The position numbers and the translations under genes are program-made. From NCBI GenBank assembly GCA_026929865.2, contig CM049400.1, forward strand, positions 25,014,501 to 25,078,500: a stretch of DNA of 64,000 bases, read 5' to 3'. Source of the DNA: Hyperoplus lanceolatus. Lineage: Eukaryota; Chordata; Actinopteri; Uranoscopiformes; Ammodytidae. This document shows positions 56,277 through 64,000 of the stretch, piece by piece. Positions within the stretch are counted from its first letter, which is position 1. Each line of letters opens with the position of its first letter. The notes below the pieces were generated by a model. The model ran no database searches and had not been told where the DNA came from. It was given only the letters and a program-made list of their open reading frames with translations.

Positions 56277-57033
56277 TAGGGGTGGGAAAAAAAAATCGAT
56301 TTTCTGATTAATATCGATTCTCTCTCGAACGATTCTGAATCGATTCAGAAAAGTTGATAATCAATTTTTTTTTTTTTTTTTTTATAATTTTTTTTTTTTT
56401 ATATATATATATTTTTTTTGTAAATACTAAAACTTCCTGCGCCATTGCGCATGCACACCACACATGTGCGAGTTGTTTCCAAAGTGGCTTCAAAAGGGCT
56501 GAGAGCAGCAAACCCATGACCTGCACCGGCTTTATCTCTGTTTACATTTTTGTATGAGAGCTGAATTCCAAGCCATACTTTTTGTACAATGTGTTGAAAT
56601 GACATAAAAAATAATAGATAATAGAATAGAAATCCTATTGAAACATGATTTACGAGAGTAAAAATAAAATAAAACTGAATAGGTTTAGTTTTTACATACT
56701 TCCATATTGTGTTGAAAATGCAAGCTGCATTGATTATTGCACTGTTCATAGAAAGTCATATTTGTGACAAGAAAAGCTTTTCTTTTAATACAATATTAGA
56801 GAAGGCAATTCATCTGTTGATTGTCTTAAATGATCATCACAAACGTAGGAAGTGATTAGCAAACTCTGAGTAGCAAACTCAGATGTGCATATAAATATAT
56901 TTTTGAAATTCACACATGGTTATGTACATAAAAAATGTTTTGCATTGAGATGCATTGAAAATCGATTTTGAATCGAATCGTTGACCTCTGAATCGGAATC
57001 GAATCGTGAGGTGCCAAGAGATTCCCACCCCTA
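56277..57033. mobile_element. 757-bp hAT MITE with perfect 8-bp TSD
   Basis: The ends TAGGGGTGGGAA and TTCCCACCCCTA are perfect inverted repeats, flanked by GTCAACAC at 56269-56276 and 57034-57041. Sub-terminal ATCGATT/GAATCG words are repeated at both ends. A T/AT-rich tract lies at about 56363-56420. No transposase frame. Confidence 0.93.
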
Positions 57034-57041
57034 GTCAACAC

Positions 57042-57520
57042 ACATAACAAGTGGCAAGTAGGGAGAATGAAGTGCATACATGGAACTGCAGCAGTCACTG
57101 TACTTACCTGATTTTTAGTTTTTTGTTTTCCTGCAATGTTTCGGGGATGTGGTGCAGCTTGCTTGTATCAAATAAGGAGGTTAACCATTCTCTACTTAAA
57201 ACTCAGGACTCAATCTAATCCCCCACGTTGAGAGTGCTCCATTGTCAACGTAGAGCCCTGTCTACTAATTTAATGAGGATTAGAGCAGCATAGCGGCATA
57301 GGACATTGAATCAATCCACTGATTGGACTCTGCTCATCTGACAAACACACTTGTGTTTTAGTTTTTATCTCTCAATGCAATTGCTTTGTCTCTGTCCTAC
57401 TTCTTATGTTCACAAATGAGGGTTCCCCCCAGGAGTTTATTGTAGTATTGACAGTGAACTTGAAGTTGAATGATCGAAATGTCCCCAACAGCATTGTGTT
57501 ATCTTGGTTTCTCTCTGCAG
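57042..57520. other. plekha5: plekha5 intron, no recognised feature
   Basis: Short stretch between the hAT target duplication and the TCTGCAG acceptor. Confidence 0.6.
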
Positions 57521-57621
57521 ATGAAAAAGAGGAGGGGATACTTGGCAGCATCCTCTTACCAAGCTTTCGCATATCCATGCTCTCTGTGGATGATCACATT
57601 AACAGAAAATACGCCTTTAAG
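57521..57621 (+). CDS. plekha5: plekha5 coding exon: central strands of PH domain
   Basis: Two bases complete an Asp codon begun in the previous exon, followed by 33 codons: EKEEGILGSILLPSFRISML, then SVDDHINRKYAFK. The acceptor is TCTGCAG after a pyrimidine-rich stretch and the donor is GTCAGT. DEKEEGILGSI-LPSF and DHINRKYAFK are nearly invariant in PLEKHA5 and encode the middle strands of the PH barrel. At the exon end the reading frame is phase 0. The upstream intron of about 5.4 kb contains the Harbinger-like element and a hAT MITE. No frame breaks or missing key residues are visible. Confidence 0.96.
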
Positions 57622-58973
57622 GTCAGTGCATGTTTTCTTTCCGGTCAAACTTTGTTGGACTCAACATTTTATGGTTGAAGACCTTTTATATCAAAGAAAA
57701 GTAAAGCATCCGTTTTATTTAAAGCTCTAATAAAAGAAGCTAAGAGCTGAAGCTAGAGTATGAAGCTATTGATCTCATCACTGTCATTCTGTTTGAAAGG
57801 AAGTGTATTGCATATTCCAGCATTGTTTTCTTTTGCATGTCAATCAACTTGCATTGAACATGTCTTGTCTTTACTCTAGAAGTTATTTTCAATAGATTGA
57901 CAGTGAAGCTATGAAAGTAATTTCTTAAAACTTGGAACTGCACACTACTTATGCTAAGGAAGCTAATAAAGTGCTCCTGAACAGCGTCATGCCTGTGATG
58001 TTTACCCCCAGTGTTGTCACAGCGTTAGCCTTCCCTTAGTTGACTCAGAAAGTCAAAGTTCCAGGGCAACAGACATGTTTTATGGCATCTCAGTGGTGTG
58101 TACAGTATTTGACTGTGGGTCCTTCATAAACCCTAAGAGACAACAGTTGACCTGCCAAATACAGCCAAACACAGACGCCCAGGAGTCTGCTCAAGGTTTC
58201 TCCAACCACACAGCCCACTCCTTTTCCAACATAGACTCAGGCTGAAAGAGAGAGTTGAGTTAAGGAGAGAAACACGAGAGCAGGGCGCAACCTCCTCAGT
58301 TTAGTGATTCGCTCAGGAAAGGGGAGACTTTTCGACTGCATAGTTTTCATTCTAATTTTGTGGCCAAAATGGCCATGTCATTAAAAGTTCCTTTTTCTCA
58401 AGAAGTAGTTACAGGTAATTGGACTAATGGCAGTGCTTCTTTTGTTGGTAAACAGGATTTTGAGGTTGTTCACTAAACATTCTGTTTTTCTGTTTCTGTT
58501 TCTGGATTGAACAATAAATTGGTTTGTTCACTGCAAGCGAACAGAGCAACTACAGAACAATGTGTCTACCACAATGCAATGCATGGTAAGTCCTCTGCTG
58601 TTAAGGCAGATTTACTGGCCTACTCTAATGGTATGCATGAAATTCAGGTGACTCATGGTGTGATTTATGTAGATGGCTCAGATGCCCAGAGCCAGGAGTA
58701 TTTTAATAACCATGTCACAGCATTTTTTTTGAATACTTATTTGGTAATTTATGACATGCATTGAAGTCATTTTTGCTTCACAAAGTGTTTTAACAGCTCC
58801 ACATTCTTCTTATTTAGTGATACACCAACATAAAAGCAACCAACTTTGATTTACTGTTCAGGGTTAAAATGCTTATCCCAGTTGACTTGATTCTTTTTTT
58901 TTTGTCTCTTTCAGGTAACTTTCTCCTCGTGTATGACTGTTCCCTTCCCTGATCCTGTCCATTGTCAAAACAG
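57622..58973. other. plekha5: plekha5 intron with decoy acceptor
   Basis: A 1.35-kb intron with no recognised repeat. A strong acceptor-like site, a T-rich tract plus TCTCTTTCAG, ends at 58914 and is followed at once by GTAACT. The acceptor that keeps the frame is at 58973. Confidence 0.6.
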
Positions 58974-59089
58974 GCAACACATCCCAACATGCGGACATAC
59001 TATTTCTGCAGTGACACAGCCAAAGAGATGGAGTCGTGGATGAAAGTAATGACAGATGCTGCACTTGTGCATGCAGAGCCAACCAAAAG
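58974..59089 (+). CDS. plekha5: plekha5 coding exon: last strands and C-terminal helix of PH domain
   Basis: Thirty-eight codons plus two bases, translated as ATHPNMRTYYFCSDTAKEME, then SWMKVMTDAALVHAEPTK. HPNMRTYYF is the last strand pair, and the segment from AKEMESWM onward is the C-terminal amphipathic helix with the invariant PH-domain Trp. The match is to PLEKHA5. The acceptor is AAAACAG with a modest pyrimidine tract; a much stronger-looking acceptor lies 59 bases upstream at 58914 but would frameshift. The donor is GTTTGT, weaker than the other donors of this gene, and a 2.4-kb hAT element begins 24 bases beyond it. The exon itself is intact. Confidence 0.95.
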
Positions 59090-60117
59090 GTTTGTACGAG
59101 CATCACTTGTATTTAGGGCTGCAACAACGAATCGATAAAATCGATCAAAATCGATTACTAAAAGCGTTGGCAACGAATTTGGTCATCGATTCGTTGAGTC
59201 GCGCGATTAATAAGTCACTTGTAGGCGCGGCACTGTTTACATCCAGCCGCCGACAGGTTCATGCACGCCCACAGCGAGCCTTCCGCACGTGAAGCGGTGC
59301 GGGAAAGCTATAGTGTGAGCAGCCACAGCTTGTATTTTGATCATATCTAACAATGGACTGTAGGCCTATATAAAAGTGTTGCACCTTTGCTGTCTTTGGG
59401 TTAAAAAAACTCCTTCAACTCAGTATCCGTCCACTCCAAAAAAAAAACTCTGTCAGCTGCTGCTGCTGCTGCTGCAGACGGTGTGCAGACAGGCTCGGAG
59501 AGTCGGCATCGGCACATCAACAGTCATTCAAAGCAGCGGCAGTAATCACACAACCGAACGGTGTAGAAAGTCCTGTCAGTTAAAAATAGTAATCCAGTTT
59601 TTAAATCCATGTTAAAATCGGAAGAATTTAGAGCTAGTTAGCTTAAAAAAAGTAGCAAACATGTCAACTGTGATGTGTTCAGGCCGGTTCAGTAATATGA
59701 TTGATGTGTTCAAATGCAACACAAAAAAAAGAAATTTGAGATTTTGGCGAAAACTTGTTCTCCCAGCAATATCAAATAGATAGTAAAGATGGAATTATGA
59801 CCTGTTTAATGTCCTATCTTGAGCTATGATCATATCAGCAATTAAAGCAATAATAAAAGTTCTATTTCAACAAAATAATAGAAAAGTATCAATAGTGATA
59901 TCAATAAAGACTTGGATCGTTATCGGTTGACTGGTTTACCATGGACATCCCTTATATACTGTATAAATGTATATCATACATTATATGTTTTTTTTTTTTG
60001 TGTTATCCCAGTTAAGTTTATTTTTAATTTATCATTTAATATTACTTTTAATAGTTCCGGGACGTTGGAGCAATAACCTGGTGTTTTGACACTTCAGTCT
60101 GCACTGTGAATTTGAAG

Positions 60118-61414
60118 TACCGTAATTTTCGGACTATAAGCCGCGACTTTTTCCACATTTTTCGACCTTGTTATTACACAGCACAGTATATGTTCTGTAG
60201 CTACTAGGGATGGGCGTTAGTAATCGAGTACTCGAGTACTCCTCGTTTCAAATTAACTCGATTGGTGGATGAGGAAAATCGTTTTTTTTTTTTGTTTGTC
60301 TGTAGCCTTTAAGCCGGCTGGCCGGACGCCCCTATTTTAAAATGTTATATACATGTACAAAACGGATACACAGGCTGCAGTGGCAGCGCAGCCTGTGTTC
60401 TCCACAGCACCATGGAGCTGAACATGGTCTCTCTTCTCTAGAACATTTTCAGGAATATAACTGTCCAATTATTTCAAAGCAGATGATAAAATTAAGTTTA
60501 TAAAAAGGGGAGATGACACCTGTTACTCTCAGTTAGTAATGAGTAGACTCCAGGTGAGCATGCAAGGTGCTCTCCGCTTGGAAAGAAAAGAAGAAGCAAG
60601 GCTTACTTCAGGCACATTCGCTCCGAGCCAAAAACAGTTAAGAAGCCTTCAATAGGGAATATGGGGATAAGATTCAAAAACCGACCGGTGTAACGTTCCG
60701 TTAATGAGGAATTAGTCATGGTAATTATTCACAGACACGGAGTGAGCATTACGCGGTTGGATATAGGCCTACAACTATCTGCTTTGGTGAGTTATTTATA
60801 TGTATTTAAACTGTACAACAATAATTTTATATTATTTGCTGCCCTTCTTATTTTAAATGGTGACTTAGGCTATTGTTTTTTTTTGTTACAACTACAGCCC
60901 ATGCTTTTTTTCTCTTTTTTTCTCCCCATCGCAGACCTACTCGATCGGTTTAAATTGTGGCCCGTCTATTTAATTACTTTCAGTGAGGAAAAGGTGTTTT
61001 AAACTTGTGGAAAAAAATCCTTAATACCATATGGCAACTGTGACTGTTTGACAATAAGCATTGAGCGCTTTATTGCAGTGAACCGTTGTTCTGTAGACAG
61101 ATGCGTTGCGTTCTAAAAATAGAAAAAAGATTAACGAGGAATCGATTGATCCTCGAGGAATGCAAGCGATCACACGAGTAGTGAAAACACTCGTGCCCAT
61201 TCCTAGTCGCTACTATTGCTCTAAATTGTAACATTGAATATGTTATGCAAATATGCAACTTGTTTGTTGAAATGTTAATAAATGGGAGCTTCCTCAAGCA
61301 GCCATCTCTTTCCCGACAATCCCCTCTGTGCACAAACTCTTACATATGGTAATTAAACATTATAACACCTGCGACTTATAGTCCAGTGCGGCTTAAAGTG
61401 CGGAAAATACGGTA
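60118..61414. mobile_element. TIR element with TACCGTA termini, nested
   Basis: TACCGTAATTTTCGGACTAT at the left and, reverse complemented, TACCGTATTTTCCGCAC at the right, with ATAAGCCGCGAC and GCGACTTATAGTCC as further inverted segments. A very common vertebrate DNA-repeat terminus; I cannot fix the superfamily. Possible two-base TA duplication only. Confidence 0.78.
60205..61205. mobile_element. 1.0-kb hAT MITE, innermost of a three-layer nest
   Basis: The ends TAGGGATGGGC and GCCCATTCCTA; the flanks GTAGCTAC (60197-60204) and GTCGCTAC (61206-61213) match at 7 of 8 bases. Sub-terminal ACTCGAG-type words are inverted between the ends. No transposase frame. Confidence 0.87.
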
Positions 61415-61548
61415 ATGTTCAGTTTTTGAATAAAGATGTGGCATTTACAAATGTTTCTTTTTTTATCCGATTCATCGATTAATCGAAAAAATTATCGACC
61501 GATTAATCGATTATTAAAATAATCGTCAGTTGCAGCCCTACTTGTATA

Positions 61549-63067
61549 TTATTTGATGTTCGGAGAACCACATTGGATTGTTTAGCTTTTGAATGGAGAA
61601 GAAGACATTTAGGAAAGGCATTTGAGGAGAGTTCTAAAGAACAAGTATGATTGACCCTGCATTCCTTAGTTCATTTCTCTTTCTTGCTATTTCTTATTTA
61701 GCATAGGAACTGAAAGCAATTTCTTTTAAATCCTTTTTCATTAAGCCTGTTATGTTCTTAAACAACAGTTTAAAACCCAATTTTGACCTTTATGGTCTGT
61801 GGGTTTTGTTGAAGACGCTGTGACTGTCTTTAATGTTATGTAACCTTGTTTACTGTCAAGTAAATGACATATTAAGATACAAAAGAATGCCATGTGCACG
61901 TGGGCATATAAGCACTGGGAATGCATGGTGCAGGATCATTCAGGGAATGTTGTGCACAGCTGTGCTGTCTGATCAGGATCACTGACTCATCAGGATAGGG
62001 TTTTTTCCTCCCTTATTTGAAACTCTGTTAAATGCCTGTCATTTGGCAGCCCGCTTGTCTAATGCCCTCCTTTTACATGGCCGAGCAGAGGAGTGCTTTG
62101 TAATTACACAGAGCAGTAGAGCCTGAAATCCACTGAATAGTACTTTTAAATAGCACAGTGTGATGCTGCTATAAGGCTATCTAGGCTACCAGCATTGTAC
62201 TACCGATCTAGTCTAAGGATTATCCTAATTTCCATGTATCAGGTAGGTATCTTTTCCCATTTCAAGCTGGTCTCTAGTGTATAGAATAGAATGCAGTAGC
62301 CTGCCCTGAATCCTTCTTAATGACCTTTGCTTTCAAGTGTTTCTCCAAACTCTCCAAACAGAGTACGAGTAACTGCACACAGACCTTTCACAGGGCTAAA
62401 TGTGCGCTCTACTGGGCTCAGCCACAGAAGGCTGGAGAAGACATTACGTGACTAGCGCTGCTATTTAAAATGGATACAAGTGGAAACTCTGAAGGAATGC
62501 TTTTTATCCTGCCCTCTCTCATTGCTAACCCAGTCAGCCATGCTGCTAAGGGGAATTAGCCCAACTTTGAAGCTGTGACCTTGAGTGTCTCCAAGGCCAA
62601 GGAGTAGTAGTGTCTATTTCCTCTAGAGACCTCCCTGAGGACCACAGAGCCACAGAGAGGAGGGAAAAGGGAGCTGCCAATGGATTACCGCAGTCTGAGC
62701 AGCACCTTTTGTGATGTGCCCCCGCAGAGGCAGTGTTTTATTGGAGATATCTGATTTCATTTTACACGCCTCGCCTCCTCTGGCCGATGGAAGAAACATT
62801 GGCTACCTCCACCCATTTTTGCACTTTCTTTGTGTTTTATTGCTGCCCCCATTAGCACAGTCCTCAAAGGTAGTGCATTAGGTCACATTTGATTTTTTAT
62901 GTATACTTGATGCAGTGATTCAAAACATTGTACTAGTGATCTATGACACAGATGAGTGTCCGAACGAATGTAGTTTTCCAACTCTGTGTAGGTGATCATA
63001 TGTGCCTTGATTTCCTTGAGAATTTTCTTGGTATTGTTCTAACTAAGGCCTGTTCTTTTTCCTTCAG
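61549..63067. other. plekha5: plekha5 intron, no recognised feature
   Basis: No repeat or exon recognised before the TTCAG acceptor at 63067. Confidence 0.55.
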
Positions 63068-63577
63068 CCGCTTGAACATACTAAAAGTAGAGCAGTGCGG
63101 ACCACAAGAGATCAACCACGTGGCCAACAACAAGCCACCGCTCACACAGCCTGAAATCCATAACAACGAACGCAACTGTGAGGTGGACAATGAGCGCACC
63201 GCACCGGTCGCCTCTAAGACACCAGAAGAAGAGCGGAAGCAGCGAGACGCCGAGCGCTACGGCTTTCAGAAGGATGGGGAGGAGCGCGAGCGTCCACTCA
63301 CTAAGATCAACAGCATCAAACTGCAGCCGGCCCAGGCAGCGGCTGTCAGGGCTAACATCAACACACCACAGACTCCCTCAGAACTGGACGGGCCACACCG
63401 CGGCCCTCAGGTCAATGGATCCTGTGAGAAGTCTCCAGCCGAGGGGACTGTTGCCCCCTCTCAACACAGTCCCTCCCATGAGCCGGTGCGCGCCCTGAGT
63501 AGGACCAGCTCTATGCAGCAACTGGAGCAGTGGGTTCGCACACAGAGAGGACGCAACCAGGACGATGACACCAGAAG
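63068..63577 (+). CDS. plekha5: plekha5 large coding exon after PH domain
   Basis: The first base completes a Ser codon; 169 codons and two bases follow, open throughout. It begins RLNILKVEQCGPQEINHV, has a charged stretch EEERKQRDAERYGFQKDG, then ERPLTKINSIKL, and ends RTSSMQQLEQWVRTQRGR followed by an acidic DDDTRR. YGFQKDG, RPLTKINS and the SMQQLEQW segment match the post-PH region of PLEKHA5. The central part is rich in Pro, Ser, Gln and Glu and is probably disordered; RTSSM is a plausible basophilic kinase and 14-3-3 type site, by motif only. The acceptor is TTCAG and the donor GTTGGT. In-frame sequence continues upstream of the acceptor, so the exact 5' limit rests on the splice consensus and phase. 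Confidence 0.93.
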
Positions 63578-64000
63578 GTTGGTTTGATTAGATGATCTTT
63601 TCGTTTGAAAACGTAAAATGATTTAATTACGTGATCTAAAATAAGGTTGATTCGAGAGGAGATTATCTGCCAGCACAAACCGTTTTTTTTTTTTCTTTTT
63701 TGGTTATTGCACAAGATTCCAATCTTACTTTGCCAACTCAAAGTAGAACTTGGCTTAATTTATATACCATAATAATAATCTACTATAATAATTCCCCTGA
63801 ATCTTGAGACAGTAGGGATAAGCATCTGAGTGCCCACATACATCACATATGCACAATCAGATTTTCCAAAGCCTGCTAGCCCCATCTTTTTTTGTAAAGT
63901 TCTGTTGTTTAAAGCCAGAGGATTCACACTTTAGTGGATACCAGTGAGTAGAAATGGGGATACGCAATAGCTGAGCAGAGAGCCAAACTCTGACTGCCTC
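63578..64000. other. plekha5: start of next plekha5 intron
   Basis: Begins GTTGGT; AT-rich, with no exon recognised up to the window edge. The remaining exons lie to the right. Confidence 0.6.

Larger units (their letters stand above)
59114..61540. mobile_element. 2.4-kb hAT-like element hosting two nested elements
   Basis: The ends TAGGGCTGCAAC and GTTGCAGCCCTA are perfect inverted repeats; AATCGAT-rich sub-terminal repeats occur at both ends. The flanks CTTGTATT (59106-59113) and CTTGTATA (61541-61548) match at 7 of 8 bases. It begins 24 bases past the donor of the last PH exon. Nested inside are the elements at 60118-61414 and 60205-61205. Confidence 0.9.

Noticed and set aside
62943..63067. 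In-frame extension upstream of the last plekha5 exon
   Set aside because: Open by chance; a TTCAG acceptor at 63067 with correct phase, and loss of family similarity upstream, mark the exon start.

Overview
This is teleost fish nuclear DNA. The evidence is a split gene with GT-AG introns, long CA/TG microsatellites, fish-type LINEs and tRNA-derived SINEs, and many hAT and PIF/Harbinger DNA transposons. No bacterial or viral genes and no CRISPR array were seen. 

The only host protein-coding gene I can support is plekha5 (pleckstrin homology domain-containing family A member 5, PEPP2), on the + strand. Seven coding exons join in phase: 36597-36680 (end of the second WW domain), 43550-43658 (linker), 43808-43912 (basic linker and start of the PH domain), 52054-52126, 57521-57621 and 58974-59089 (rest of the PH domain), and 63068-63577 (disordered region). 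The first WW exons were not found and probably lie upstream. The 3' half of the gene (coiled-coil region) lies past the right edge. A CpG-rich block at about 26.1-26.45 kb ends in a splice donor and looks like an alternative promoter and 5' exon for a shorter isoform that lacks the WW domains. 

Layout. 1-36.6 kb is non-coding, probably plekha5 intron or 5' flank. It holds the end of a hAT element, an RTE-type LINE fragment with a 10-bp target duplication, a nearly complete L2-type LINE split by a SINE, three further SINEs, a TTAA-flanked MITE, a 795-bp TIR element, long dinucleotide repeats and the putative promoter. 36.6-64 kb carries the exons; three of its introns are swollen by nested DNA transposons. 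The intron between the third and fourth exons holds a 6-kb hAT (44675-50733, perfect 8-bp target duplication) that contains a TIR element with a Harbinger MITE and a SINE inside it, plus a second TIR element with another hAT inside that. The next intron holds a Harbinger-like element (53498-56208) with a broken Myb/SANT-like gene and an inserted hAT, followed by a small hAT MITE. The intron after the last PH exon holds a three-layer nest (59114-61540) that starts only 24 bases past the splice donor. 

The genes do not form an operon or system. The encoded protein is a phosphoinositide-binding scaffold; everything else is repeats or intron. No previously undescribed biological system was found. 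The most useful points are the nested transposons with readable target duplications, modules shared between elements with different termini, the putative alternative promoter, and a decoy splice acceptor just before the last PH exon.
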